NCBI RefSeq assembly: GCF_951793255.1
Contig: NZ_OX636706.1
Coordinates: 2,350,001-2,414,000 of the forward strand
DNA: 64,000 nucleotides
Source: Desulfovibrio piger
GTDB lineage: Bacteria; Desulfobacterota; Desulfovibrionia; Desulfovibrionales; Desulfovibrionaceae
Direction: 5' to 3'
A program made the position numbers and the translations under genes. Shown here piece by piece: positions 1 to 10,887 of the stretch. The notes beneath the pieces were generated by a model that made no database searches, was not told where the DNA came from, and was given only the letters and a program-made list of their open reading frames with translations. The first letter of the stretch is position 1; every line of letters starts with the position of its first letter.

Positions 1-2315
<2,315 letters not shown>

Positions 2316-2359
2316 TCGAAAAAACCTTCCACCCTATTTCAATAAATTTGCCGAATTTC

Positions 2360-2474
2360 TTTGGTAGCCATAGAGGAGAGGGTACACCCGACCCCATTCC
2401 GAACTCGGAAGTTAAGCTCTCCATCGCCGATGATACTGCATAACGTCATGTGGGAAAGTAGGCCGCTGCCAAAG
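2360..2474 (+). rRNA. rrf: 5S ribosomal RNA
   Basis: About 115 nt, 45 nt downstream of the 23S 3' end, in the usual 23S-5S order. It carries the typical core CCGAACTCGGAAGTTAAGC (2398-2416), and its two ends (TTTGGTAGCC and GGCCGCTGCCAAA) can pair as helix I. Ends are estimated from that pairing. Confidence 0.95.
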
Positions 2475-2482
2475 ATTGTTCG

Positions 2483-2523
2483 AGACCCCCTTGCAGCTCT
2501 CAGCGCGAGGGGGTCTTTTTTTG
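2483..2523 (+). terminator. Rho-independent terminator of the rRNA operon
   Basis: Stem AGACCCCCTTG / CGAGGGGGTCT followed by a run of T. A second GC hairpin with a T tract (CCCCG...CGGGG, 2525-2547) follows directly, giving a tandem terminator after the 5S gene. Confidence 0.9.
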
Positions 2524-2547
2524 TCCCCGCTCCGCCGGGGATTTTTT

Positions 2548-2980
2548 TGTTTTGGAGACGGCCGCTCATAGTACCTTGAAATATCGTAGATCTTTCGGGA
2601 TGGTCTGTCAGATCCCATCATAAGGAGAGGGAGGAGTGCTTGCCGGGATAGAATGGGAGCCTGGAATTTTTCTCGGAAGGTCGGAAGGGATGTGGGAGAC
2701 ACCCAGTCCATAAGACAATAGTTCCAGTATCGATAAAATCCCCTGCGTACCTTCTGCTTACGCAGCGCAGGTTACTAAGCGATCAAGGTTTAAGCCCATA
2801 AGAAAGACGTTCTTCATATAATTATGTAAACTTTGAGATCTTATATACGCTGATATGGCAGGCTCTTCGTTGCGGCAATGTGGAAGTTGTTTCTCCTGTT
2901 CATTGAGTTTAGCTGCAGCAGGCAGTGAAATTTCTTAAGAATATGCTGATAATATGATTTCAAAAAGAAAATCTGGCTGT
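2548..2980. other. Non-coding spacer between rRNA operon and glp operon
   Basis: About 430 nt of comparatively AT-rich sequence with no convincing gene on either strand. The only structure seen is a weak hairpin near 2744-2772 (CCTGCG...CGCAGG). No tRNA gene follows the 5S gene. Confidence 0.6.
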
Positions 2981-3014
2981 AAAAAAAGAGGCCTCTGCAT
3001 GATGCAGAGGCCTC
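2981..3014 (-). terminator. Rho-independent terminator of glpABC
   Basis: A 13-bp perfect stem (GAGGCCTCTGCAT / ATGCAGAGGCCTC, 2988-3014) with seven A's on the + strand at 2981-2987, which become a U tract for transcription on the - strand. It lies 35 nt past the glpC stop. Confidence 0.9.
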
Positions 3015-3048
3015 GTCACTATATTTTTGTCCTCGGAAGAATCCCTAA

Positions 3049-4269
3049 TTAACGGGCCGCTTCCATCCAGCGCCGCAACACGGAAACCGGATGCAGACAA
3101 TCCTTGCCGGAACCGTGCTTGATCTGGACACGGCAGGTGCCGCATTCCGAAGCGGCCACGGGAGCCGGACTTTTGCGTACGGCATCAAAGAGGGCGGAGC
3201 CCACCTGCATGCCGATGGGATACTTTTCCTTTTTGAAACCATAGCTGCCCGAGATCCCGCAGCATCCGGCATCGGCATTGCTGACATGCATGCCGGGCAG
3301 AGAGCGGAGCAGGTCGAGGCCGGGCAGGCCGTTGCCCTGGGCACGCAGATGGCAGGGGGCGTGATAGATGAGCTCGGAAGGAACCACGGAACTGTCCACA
3401 GTTTTTTCGGGCAGACGCAGTTCTCCCTTATCCACGCAATCCAGCAGGAAAGCCTGGGCATCCAGCAGGGTAGTGGAGACGCCATCGATCATCAGGTCGG
3501 GATAGTATTCCGGCAGATCGGAGGAGAACATCAACGCGCAGCTGGGGCAACCGGTGATGACCGGGATGCCTTCCTTGCGCCAGCGTTGCAGTTCCGCGAT
3601 ATTCTTTTTGGCATTGGCGCGAGCGTCATCCCAGAATCCGTTGGCGACCATGGGCAGACCGCAGCAGACGAATTCCTCGGGAACGATGACATGGTAGCCA
3701 GCCTGGTTCAGCACCCACACAAGGTCGAGCCCGGTCTGCGGATCATAGACATCCAGATAACAACCGGGGAAGAGGACGACATACTTGTTGGTATGGGGCT
3801 GCCAGATTTTTTTCAGCTGCTGCCGGAAACTTTTTTCGGCAAAAGCCGGCATGGGAGCTTTGGCGGAGATGCCCAGCTTGTCCAGCGCAAAGCGGGTCAC
3901 GGGATTGAGCATGCCGAAGTTTTTCAGCTTGGCAGGCACGTAGCGCAGCAGCTTGGCCATAAGCTCGCCGTGCCCAAGGATCCAGTCCCGCAGGGGCGGA
4001 CGCTTTTTGCGGCACTGCTCGGCACGGGCCATCATGTTCAGGCTGGAGATCGGGACGCCCTGGGGGCAGGCGATGTCGCAGTTTTTGCAGTTGGCGCAAT
4101 AGTGCAGGGATTCTTCTTCGGCAAGACCCAGCAGGCGGAAGCGCTCATAGGCGGGACCGATCATGCGGGGGCCAAGGAAGTTCGTGGTGGCCTGGGCCAC
4201 CGGGCACTGTACCACACAGGTGGTGCAGGCGATACAGGCATCAGGATTGGGATGTTTGAGAGCCATCAT
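3049..4269 (-). CDS. glpC: Anaerobic glycerol-3-phosphate dehydrogenase, iron-sulfur subunit C
   Basis: 406 aa. GlpC is the Fe-S subunit of the membrane-associated GlpABC complex, which passes electrons from glycerol 3-phosphate oxidation to quinone. Two ferredoxin-like [4Fe-4S] motifs lie near the N terminus (C12-x2-C15-x2-C18-x3-C22 and C58-x2-C61-x2-C64-x3-C68). Two CCG-type Cys-rich domains follow, with FVCCGLP and AGCCGISGSYG motifs, as in HdrB/GlpC proteins. The start has two adjacent ATGs and an AGGCAGGT ribosome site; it begins 9 nt after glpB ends. It is the last gene of the operon and is followed by a strong terminator. No membrane helix is obvious, so membrane contact probably uses an amphipathic segment, as in the family. 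Confidence 0.93.
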   Translation of the reverse strand: MMALKHPNPDACIACTTCVVQCPVAQATTNFLGPRMIGPAYERFRLLGLAEEESLHYCANCKNCDIACPQGVPISSLNMMARAEQCRKKRPPLRDWILGHGELMAKLLRYVPAKLKNFGMLNPVTRFALDKLGISAKAPMPAFAEKSFRQQLKKIWQPHTNKYVVLFPGCYLDVYDPQTGLDLVWVLNQAGYHVIVPEEFVCCGLPMVANGFWDDARANAKKNIAELQRWRKEGIPVITGCPSCALMFSSDLPEYYPDLMIDGVSTTLLDAQAFLLDCVDKGELRLPEKTVDSSVVPSELIYHAPCHLRAQGNGLPGLDLLRSLPGMHVSNADAGCCGISGSYGFKKEKYPIGMQVGSALFDAVRKSPAPVAASECGTCRVQIKHGSGKDCLHPVSVLRRWMEAAR

Positions 4270-4278
4270 GCACCTGCC

Positions 4279-5541
4279 TTACACACATTGGGCGGCATAC
4301 CAGGCCGTGGCAAGGGCCACGCCGTTACCGCTTTTTTCAGTAGCGAAATCATAGCCGCCCAGCGAGCGGCCCACAAAACGGACATTGTCCAGCAGTACCG
4401 AGCCTTCCTCAGAACAGGGACGCAGCTGTGCATCGACGCGGACGCGCAGGGTAGCGAAGGCATGGCGGGCAAAGACGTTTTCTTCCGACCAGTCAGAAGG
4501 ATCGGCGGAAGGCATCTCGCCATTTTCCAGACAGAGCGGCAGCTGGAAGATGCTTTCCTGCATCCTGCCGGGCTCCGCTTCGAATCCGTCGCCCATGAAA
4601 CCACCGGTAGCCACGATGATTTGATCAGCAGCATAAACGTGTTCGTGGTCGAGACCGGAGGTGATCACACCGCGGCAATGCCCGTCCGCGACGTCGGCAC
4701 GGATCGCCGTCGTATTTTCCAGCAGCGTGACATCCAGCTCGCGCAGGGCATTCAGCAGACAGGTGCGCAAACGCAGACCACTGACTCCCGGAGGGATGGA
4801 AAGCATTTCCACCACCGGGCAATCCAGCAGCTCCACCAGTTTTTTCCAAAGGAAGTTGCGCACGCCGCACACAGGCGGCAGCAGGATGAGGTCCTGTCGG
4901 CCGCAGGCTTTTTTCAGGGCATCGGCCAGCCAGAAGACCCCTTCGGGACGGTCCACATAGCGGGCCAGATCCAGAGCCGTGATATTGCGGTGCGTCTTGC
5001 CCAGGGGCGAGGGCAGGACGACTTCGGTGAACTCGATGCTCCTGAGAGCAGGATAACGGCGGAACTGCTTGATGATCAGATTGGGCTGGCAGTCGCGCAG
5101 GCCCTCGATGGTGACCACGGCAACTCGTTTGGCCTTCAGCAGCAGATCGCCATCGGCGCTGGCAGGGCACAGGCCGCTCGGCTTAAGGGTGCCCATGATA
5201 CTGGGGACCAGGCGATTGTTCTCTTTCATGGGCAGCAGGGACAGGCCCTGAGAGGTACAGATTTCTTCCAGGAAAGAGCAGGCTTCGGCCACACGATCAC
5301 GTCCCAGCAGGCGATAAGGATGGGCCTCGGGCAGGGATTCGATGGCATCCAGCGGATGGCCGGAAACAGCCTGGCCGTTGACATAGCCCAGGACGTCCAC
5401 GCAACCGCTACCGATGGCCAGCGCTCCCACGCCCCGGGAAAGGACAGTGACCTTGCGGCCGCGCCGGGCAGCGGCAAGGGCCGCCACAAGGCCGGACATG
5501 CCGGCGCCGATAACCAGGACGTCGCTATTTCTCTTGTTCAT
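4279..5541 (-). CDS. glpB: Anaerobic glycerol-3-phosphate dehydrogenase subunit B
   Basis: 420 aa. GlpB is the flavoprotein partner of GlpA in the anaerobic G3P dehydrogenase. A Rossmann FAD motif (VIGAGMSG, residues 10-17) opens the protein and is followed by a GSGCVDVLGY segment typical of GlpB. The ATG at 5541 was preferred over an upstream ATG at 5583 because it has a GGAG site 8 nt upstream and begins just before the flavin motif. It overlaps the end of glpA by 17 nt, which implies translational coupling. Subunit assignment rests on order (A-B-C) and the lack of a [2Fe-2S] tail. Confidence 0.9.
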   Translation of the reverse strand: MNKRNSDVLVIGAGMSGLVAALAAARRGRKVTVLSRGVGALAIGSGCVDVLGYVNGQAVSGHPLDAIESLPEAHPYRLLGRDRVAEACSFLEEICTSQGLSLLPMKENNRLVPSIMGTLKPSGLCPASADGDLLLKAKRVAVVTIEGLRDCQPNLIIKQFRRYPALRSIEFTEVVLPSPLGKTHRNITALDLARYVDRPEGVFWLADALKKACGRQDLILLPPVCGVRNFLWKKLVELLDCPVVEMLSIPPGVSGLRLRTCLLNALRELDVTLLENTTAIRADVADGHCRGVITSGLDHEHVYAADQIIVATGGFMGDGFEAEPGRMQESIFQLPLCLENGEMPSADPSDWSEENVFARHAFATLRVRVDAQLRPCSEEGSVLLDNVRFVGRSLGGYDFATEKSGNGVALATAWYAAQCV

Positions 5542-7132
5542 TGCCGGCTCCATCCAGATTGAGGGTGGCCGCGTAGATGGCACGCCCCAGTTCGATTTCT
5601 TTCAGCTGCTTGCCCCACAGGGCCGGGCGCAGACCACGCCAGCGTTCCTGCAAAAATTGGGAGACGTCTTCCGTGGGGGAGAAGGCCAGGGGAACATTGC
5701 GCTCGGTCAAAGCGCCGATGGCGCGCAGGGAGCAGAACGTGCCCTGGCAGGTACCCATGCCCAGACGAGTGCGCAGGCGGACATCATGCAGGGAGTGGGT
5801 GGCAGGGTCGCGGGCCACATATTCCACTTCAGCCATGCTGACCATCTCGCATTCGCACAGCAGTTCGTTGTCCTTTTCGGATGCGGCCTTTTCCACCACA
5901 TCGGCAAACGTGCTGCCCAGACGGTCGGCAGCAAGGACGGCGCCATTGAGCGGGAAGACCTTGGCGGCTTTTTGCATCAGCTCGGGGGAGGGATCCGCCA
6001 TGATGGGTTCTTCCGCCGTACGGCACGGCTCGTTATTGCCGAGATAGCGGCAGACCAGATCGCTCATCCGTTCCGCCATCAGGCGGTAGGTGGTCAGCTT
6101 GCCGCCGAAGATGCTGGCCATGCCTTCCAGGCCGTCCTGCTTGTGGTCCACGATGTGGAAATTGCGGCTGGCGGCACGGCCCACGGCATTGTTGGGGGTG
6201 TAGAGCGGGCGCGTACCGGCAAAGGCACGCAGGATGCGGTACGAGCGCAGATCGGGGAACAGGGGCTCGCCGATATCCAGCAGACGCAAAACGTCCTCGG
6301 TCGTGGGCGTATTGTTGTCCGGGCGGTCGGTAGGCGTCGACGTGGTTCCCAGGATGGTGATGGAACCGTGCGGGACGAAGATGTCACCGTCGGAGCTTTT
6401 ATGCAGGCGGTTGACCACGCGCGACGTGAAGCGGTGGTTGAAGACGATCAGCGTCCCGCGGTCGGGCGACACGCTGACATCCAGACCGGCCAGCTGGGCG
6501 ATCTGTCCGGACCAGGAACCGGCGGCATTGACCACGTATTCACAGGCGATGTCCAGTTCTTCGCCGGTGATGCGGTTGCGGGCCGTGACGCCCGTGACCT
6601 TGCCGTTGCTCTGCTTGATGGCGATGACTTCGTGGTAGGTGAGGATGTCATCGCCGTAGCGCCGGGCACACAGGGCATTGTGCCAGACCAGACGGAAGCC
6701 GTCGACGCAGGAGTCCGGCACGCGGTAAACAGAACAGATATTGGGAGCCAGATTGGGCTCCAGCCGCCGTGCTTCGGCCACATCGATGCGCTCGGCGGAG
6801 ATACCCGCACGGGCACAGGCTTCGACCCAGCCGGGTTCGAAGGCCGGGTCGTCCAGTTTGGTACGGACGAAAAAGCCTTCGGTCTCTTCCACACACTGCT
6901 TGCCGATGCGGCGCAGGATCATGTTTTCTTCGATGCATTCCCGGGCGGATTCGCTGTCACTGACAGCGTACCGGGCGCCGCTGTGCAGCAGGCCGTGGAA
7001 GCGGGAGCTCGTGCCGTGGGCCAGCCCCCCCTGTTCCAGCAGCAGGGCGGGCACGCCGCGCATGCTCAGGTCGCGCAGAATGCCGATACCTGTCGCACCA
7101 CCGCCAATGATGATCACTGTGGTTTCTTTCAC
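5525..7132 (-). CDS. glpA: Anaerobic glycerol-3-phosphate dehydrogenase subunit A (catalytic)
   Basis: 535 aa. GlpA oxidises sn-glycerol 3-phosphate to dihydroxyacetone phosphate using FAD. The N-terminal dinucleotide fold has GGGATGIG at residues 10-17. The C-terminal part has a BFD-like [2Fe-2S] domain, with C426-x-C428 and C462-x4-C467, as in E. coli GlpA. The start is GTG with a GGAGG site 7 nt upstream. It is the first gene of glpABC; no glpF, glpK or glpT is present in the window, so substrate uptake and phosphorylation must be encoded elsewhere. Confidence 0.94.
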   Translation of the reverse strand: MKETTVIIIGGGATGIGILRDLSMRGVPALLLEQGGLAHGTSSRFHGLLHSGARYAVSDSESARECIEENMILRRIGKQCVEETEGFFVRTKLDDPAFEPGWVEACARAGISAERIDVAEARRLEPNLAPNICSVYRVPDSCVDGFRLVWHNALCARRYGDDILTYHEVIAIKQSNGKVTGVTARNRITGEELDIACEYVVNAAGSWSGQIAQLAGLDVSVSPDRGTLIVFNHRFTSRVVNRLHKSSDGDIFVPHGSITILGTTSTPTDRPDNNTPTTEDVLRLLDIGEPLFPDLRSYRILRAFAGTRPLYTPNNAVGRAASRNFHIVDHKQDGLEGMASIFGGKLTTYRLMAERMSDLVCRYLGNNEPCRTAEEPIMADPSPELMQKAAKVFPLNGAVLAADRLGSTFADVVEKAASEKDNELLCECEMVSMAEVEYVARDPATHSLHDVRLRTRLGMGTCQGTFCSLRAIGALTERNVPLAFSPTEDVSQFLQERWRGLRPALWGKQLKEIELGRAIYAATLNLDGAGNEQEK

Positions 7133-7158
7133 GCTGTCCTCCGCTCACAGGAGCGACA

Positions 7159-7187
7159 ATTATAGCTTTGGAATCTTCGTTTGCGAA
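7159..7187 (-). promoter_or_regulatory. Putative glpABC promoter with GlpR-like operator
   Basis: On the - strand a perfect -10 (TATAAT, 7164-7159) has a 17-nt spacer to TTCGCA (7187-7182). The palindrome TTCG-CAAA-CGAA (7176-7187) overlaps the -35. The E. coli GlpR operator also has TTCG-N4-CGAA at its core, so repression by a DeoR/GlpR-type regulator is plausible. No glpR gene is in the window. Confidence 0.5.
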
Positions 7188-7380
7188 AGTTATACGGGGA
7201 AGTCGTCCCTTTCCTCTACTTACAGGACATTGTTGTGTCAAGATGGGCAAGAGGCGTGAAAAACGCCGCTTGCAGCAGGCCATCGGCCTGTGTAGAATCC
7301 CGGCACGGCGGCGGGTGCCGGACGGGGGCGCCGCGGTTTTGCCGTCATTTTTTTCATTTTTGAAACTTGGGGGACACGGC

Positions 7381-8151
7381 ATGCGGCTTCCTGACAAACG
7401 TTGCATCGTTCTGGACATGGATGGTACCATCTATATGGGGGACAATCCCATCGAGGGGGCCGTGGCCTTTGTGCAGCGGCACTGGGAAGATGTGGACTTT
7501 TTCTTCCTGAGCAACAATACCTCCAAGGCACCGGAGACCTACATCAAAAAGCTGAACGGCATGGGTATCCCCGCCCGCAGGGAGCAGCTGCTCTCGCCGG
7601 TGACGCCGCTGGTGGCTTTTTTGAAGACGGAAGGCATCCATACGGCGTATGTGGTCGGCAACCGGGATTTCGTTTCCGACCTGCGCCAGCGCATGCCCGA
7701 ACTGAAGCAGCAGGAAGAAGGCGCACAGGCCGTCATCCTGGCCTATGATACGGAACTGACCTATGAAAAACTGTCACGTTCCGCGCTGCTGCTGCAAAAG
7801 GATGATGTGCGCTTCCTGGCCACGCATCCGGATCTGGTCTGTCCCTCTCCGGAAGGCCCCCTGCCGGACGTGGGCAGCTTTCTGGCCCTGTACGCCACCG
7901 CCACAGGCAGGAGACCGGAGCGCATCTTCGGCAAGCCGGATGCGACCCTGCTTTCCGGCCTGCTGCAGCGTTATGCGCCGGAAAACATGCTGATGGTGGG
8001 CGACAGGCTGTCCACCGACAAGCTGCTGGCCGAGAACGCCGGCATCGATTTCCTGCTGGTCCTGAGCGGAGAAGCCCGGCGTTCCGACCTTCCCGGACTG
8101 GAGCGCCAGCCGACCCTGGTGCTGGATCACCTGGGACTGCTTGACCAGTAG
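7381..8151 (+). CDS. HAD-IIA family sugar/polyol-phosphate phosphatase (NagD-like)
   Basis: 256 aa. The HAD motifs are in order: nucleophile motif DMDGT (D12, D14), motif II SNNT (residues 44-47), the C2-type cap, then FGKPD with the motif III lysine and GDRLSTD as motif IV. This layout fits the NagD / 4-nitrophenylphosphatase / glycerol-phosphate phosphatase group (HAD-IIA). The ATG at 7381 was chosen for its GGGGGAC upstream and because HAD-IIA proteins begin directly before the nucleophile; the frame is open further upstream but without family-like sequence. It is divergent from glpABC, so a glycerol 3-phosphate or phosphoglycolate substrate is possible but unproven. Confidence 0.85.
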   Translation: MRLPDKRCIVLDMDGTIYMGDNPIEGAVAFVQRHWEDVDFFFLSNNTSKAPETYIKKLNGMGIPARREQLLSPVTPLVAFLKTEGIHTAYVVGNRDFVSDLRQRMPELKQQEEGAQAVILAYDTELTYEKLSRSALLLQKDDVRFLATHPDLVCPSPEGPLPDVGSFLALYATATGRRPERIFGKPDATLLSGLLQRYAPENMLMVGDRLSTDKLLAENAGIDFLLVLSGEARRSDLPGLERQPTLVLDHLGLLDQ

Positions 8152-8213
8152 GCCGCAAGAGGCAATAGTAATAAAAACGTCCGGCAGCATTCTTCGTAGT
8201 CGCAACCCCCGGT

Positions 8214-8885
8214 ATGCCTATGGCCCATACTTCTTTCTTTTTCGATCTTGACGGCACCATTACCGATTCCAAGCAGGGCATCATCAATTCCGTCCTGTAT
8301 TCTTTGAACCATTTCGGGATCAGGGCCAGTGCAGACAGCCTGCTCTTCTTCATCGGTCCGCCGCTCAAGCAGTCCTTTGCCCGCTATTTTCCGGGAGACA
8401 GCGCCCGTGTCGCACTGGCGGTGGAAAAATACCGCGAGTACTTCCGGCGGCAGGGGATGTTTGAAAATCAGGTCTATCCCGGGGTGCCCCAGATGCTGGA
8501 GCGTCTGATCGAGCAGGGACACCGCATCCATCTGGCCACATCGAAGCCGGAGGTGTTCGCCCGTCAGATTCTGGATCATTTCCAGTTGAGCCGTTACTTC
8601 TCCTTTGTGGCCGGTGCCGAGCTGAACGGGGCCCGCAACGACAAAGTCGATGTGCTGCGTTATGCCCTTCAGGAAACGGGCGCGGATGTGTCCCATTCGC
8701 TGATGGTGGGGGACAGGTTCCATGACGTGGTCGGCGGTCATGCCGTAGGCATGAAGACCGTGGGCGTGCTGTACGGGTACGGGAGCCGTCAGGAACTGGA
8801 GTCCGTCCATGCTGACTATATCTGCCAGAGCATGACGGATCTGCAGACGACTTTGCTGGCCCTGGGGGCCGAGATGCGCCACTAG
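8214..8885 (+). CDS. HAD-IA family hydrolase, phosphoglycolate phosphatase-like
   Basis: 223 aa. HAD phosphatase of the Gph/PGMB group: FDLDGTITDS at residues 10-19 with D11 and D13 as catalytic aspartates, ATSKPEVF as motif II/III region, and MVGDRFHDVVGG as motif IV. The small helical cap between motifs I and II is of the usual length. The substrate cannot be fixed from sequence; 2-phosphoglycolate (DNA repair salvage) is the common default. It starts 62 nt after the preceding HAD gene and may be co-transcribed. A second ATG at 8220 is an alternative start. Confidence 0.82.
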   Translation: MPMAHTSFFFDLDGTITDSKQGIINSVLYSLNHFGIRASADSLLFFIGPPLKQSFARYFPGDSARVALAVEKYREYFRRQGMFENQVYPGVPQMLERLIEQGHRIHLATSKPEVFARQILDHFQLSRYFSFVAGAELNGARNDKVDVLRYALQETGADVSHSLMVGDRFHDVVGGHAVGMKTVGVLYGYGSRQELESVHADYICQSMTDLQTTLLALGAEMRH

Positions 8886-9000
8886 GGCGGGACGCTGTCT
8901 TAAGTGGATGAAAAAAGGCCGCTGCTCCTGTGACAGGCATCAGTTTACGAAGAGGAGATTTTTCGCGGTAAAGGCCTGTTACGAGCATTCGCATGAGAAA

Positions 9001-9031
9001 GAAAAAGCCCGGTATCACAGGATACCGGGCT
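9001..9031 (-). terminator. Rho-independent terminator of the acpS-lysC operon
   Basis: An 11-bp stem AGCCCGGTATC / GATACCGGGCT (9006-9031) with A's at 9002-9006, giving a U tract on the - strand. It sits about 70 nt past the lysC stop and may also stop transcripts from the + strand HAD genes. Confidence 0.85.
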
Positions 9032-9098
9032 TTCTTATCGTATGGGGTGTATTGCCGGCGGCTGGCCGGGGCCGGTCAGCCGGCAGGCAGGAGCGGGA

Positions 9099-10334
9099 CT
9101 AGTTGATGTCCCAGTCCAGGCCGAAGGTGTCGTGCAGGATGCGCACGGCCAGTTCCACGTACTTTTCCTGGATCAGGATGGTGATCTTGATCTCGGAGGT
9201 GCTGATCATCAGGATGTTGATGCCTTCCTGGGTCAGGGCGGAGAAAGCACGGGCGGCCACGCCGGAGTGGTTGCGCATGCCGACACCGATGGCGGAGACC
9301 TTGGCCACATTGACGTCGGAGACCACGTCGGTGGCGCCGGTGCGTTCCTTCACTCCTTCCATGATGGCCAGGGTCTGCTTGAGATCCTTGCGGGAGATGG
9401 TGAAGGTCATGTCGGTATGGCCGTCAAGGCTGGTGTTCTGGACGATCATGTCCACCAGCACGCCCTTTTCGGAAAGGGGGCCGAAGATGGCGGCGGCCAC
9501 GCCGGGCACGTCGGGAAGGTCGTGCAGGGTCACACGAGCCTGGTCCTTATCATAGGCAATGCCGGAAACAAGAACAGCTTCCATGCTGGAGTCCTCCTGG
9601 GTAACGAGCGTGCCGGGGTCGTCGGAAAAAGTGGAGCGGACGCGCACAGGCACTTTGTACTTCTTGGCAAATTCCACGGAACGGATGTGCAGCACCTTGG
9701 CGCCCATGCTGGCCATTTCCAGCATTTCTTCATAGGCGACACGATCCATCTTGCGGGCGCTGGAGCAGATGTTGGGGTCGGTGGTATAGACGCCGTCCAC
9801 ATCCGTGTAGATCTCGCATTCCACCGAACCCAGGGCGGCAGCCAGGGCAACGGCCGAGGTGTCGGAACCGCCGCGGCCTAGGGTGGTGATGCGCTGGGAC
9901 TCCGTGCACCCCTGGAAACCGGCGACCACCAGCACGTCGTATTCATCCAGATAGCTGCGCAGGCGCTGGCTGTCGATGGATTCGATACGCGCATTGCCGT
10001 GGTCGTCATCGGTAATGATGGGGATCTGCCATGCCAGCAGGGAACGGGCGCGGATGCCCGCGTCTTTGAGCAGCATGGTGAAGAGCGCGATGGAGACCTG
10101 TTCCCCGGTGGAGACCAGAGAATCACATTCCGCCGGGTCCGGAGTGGAGGACCACTCGGAGGCCAGGGCCAGCAGACGGTTGGTCTCGCCCGAACGGGCG
10201 GAAAGCACGACCACCATCTTGTAGCCCTTGTTCAACCCGGCCTGCACTTTTTCGCGCACTTTCTTCATGCACTCCAGGTTTGCCACTGAAGTGCCACCGA
10301 ATTTTTGAACTAAGATTTTCATGCCAGATTCCAT
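9099..10334 (-). CDS. lysC: Aspartate kinase
   Basis: 411 aa from the chosen start. Catalyses ATP-dependent phosphorylation of L-aspartate, the first step toward lysine, methionine, threonine and diaminopimelate. The N-terminal kinase motif KFGGTSV is at residues 11-17; a GRGGSDTSA motif marks the active site. Two C-terminal ACT domains (about residues 270-411) bind the feedback effector. The ATG at 10334 has an AGGTG site; the ATG at 10322 (MKILVQ) is the alternative and matches the usual family N terminus. It is the last gene of the acpS-nnr-tsaE-lysC run. Confidence 0.95.
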   Translation of the reverse strand: MESGMKILVQKFGGTSVANLECMKKVREKVQAGLNKGYKMVVVLSARSGETNRLLALASEWSSTPDPAECDSLVSTGEQVSIALFTMLLKDAGIRARSLLAWQIPIITDDDHGNARIESIDSQRLRSYLDEYDVLVVAGFQGCTESQRITTLGRGGSDTSAVALAAALGSVECEIYTDVDGVYTTDPNICSSARKMDRVAYEEMLEMASMGAKVLHIRSVEFAKKYKVPVRVRSTFSDDPGTLVTQEDSSMEAVLVSGIAYDKDQARVTLHDLPDVPGVAAAIFGPLSEKGVLVDMIVQNTSLDGHTDMTFTISRKDLKQTLAIMEGVKERTGATDVVSDVNVAKVSAIGVGMRNHSGVAARAFSALTQEGINILMISTSEIKITILIQEKYVELAVRILHDTFGLDWDIN

Positions 10335-10347
10335 TGATGCACCTGTC

Positions 10348-10872
10348 TCACGAAAAAAGGGGCAGATCCGTCCGGGAGCCGTGCCGTCCGGATGTGGTCC
10401 AGGCTGTATGCAGCTCCTGAGCCAGAGCCTGAGACGCCTGCCCATGCGCCATTACCGTCAGGAATCGTCCCTTTTCGCATGACTCCAGCCGGATGTCCAG
10501 AAATTCCTTGGGAAGGGCCGCTTCGGGGATATACTGGGCCCATTCCACGATGCAGATGCCTGCATCGGCGTCCAGCGCGTCCCAGACTTCGTCGGGAAGG
10601 GAGGCCGGGCAACGGTAGAGGTCGCAGTGCAGGACAGGCGGGCAGGTGGGATAATTGTTGCAGATGGTGAAGGACGGACTGGAGATCTCGGCCTGGTCGC
10701 CACCCGGCAGGGCCGCGACCAGGGAGCGCGTCAGGGTCGTTTTGCCGCTGCCCAGATCTCCTTGCAAAAGCAGGGCGCGCACCTGGGGGGCGTTTTGCAT
10801 CATGCCGGCCAGCAAGGTGCCGAGGCGGGCAGTATCGTCCAGGGATTCGAGCACAAAGGTAAAGGCATCCAT
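10348..10872 (-). CDS. tsaE: tRNA threonylcarbamoyladenosine biosynthesis ATPase TsaE
   Basis: 174 aa. TsaE is the P-loop ATPase that works with TsaB and TsaD in making t6A37 on ANN-decoding tRNAs. Walker A GDLGSGKTT is at residues 38-46. The SSPSF switch-like segment, the HCDLYR motif and the VEWAQYIPEA segment follow, all typical of the YjeE family. Length fits the family (150-180 aa). It starts 15 nt after the nnr stop codon, and lysC starts 13 nt after it ends, so a single transcript is likely. Confidence 0.93.
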   Translation of the reverse strand: MDAFTFVLESLDDTARLGTLLAGMMQNAPQVRALLLQGDLGSGKTTLTRSLVAALPGGDQAEISSPSFTICNNYPTCPPVLHCDLYRCPASLPDEVWDALDADAGICIVEWAQYIPEAALPKEFLDIRLESCEKGRFLTVMAHGQASQALAQELHTAWTTSGRHGSRTDLPLFS

Positions 10873-10887
10873 AGCGGGGGTATCCGG

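Noticed and set aside
3091..5562. 823-codon open frame on the + strand opposite glpB and glpC
   Set aside because: It is a GC-driven antisense shadow. The - strand frames have clear flavin and Fe-S motifs, ribosome sites and operon spacing.
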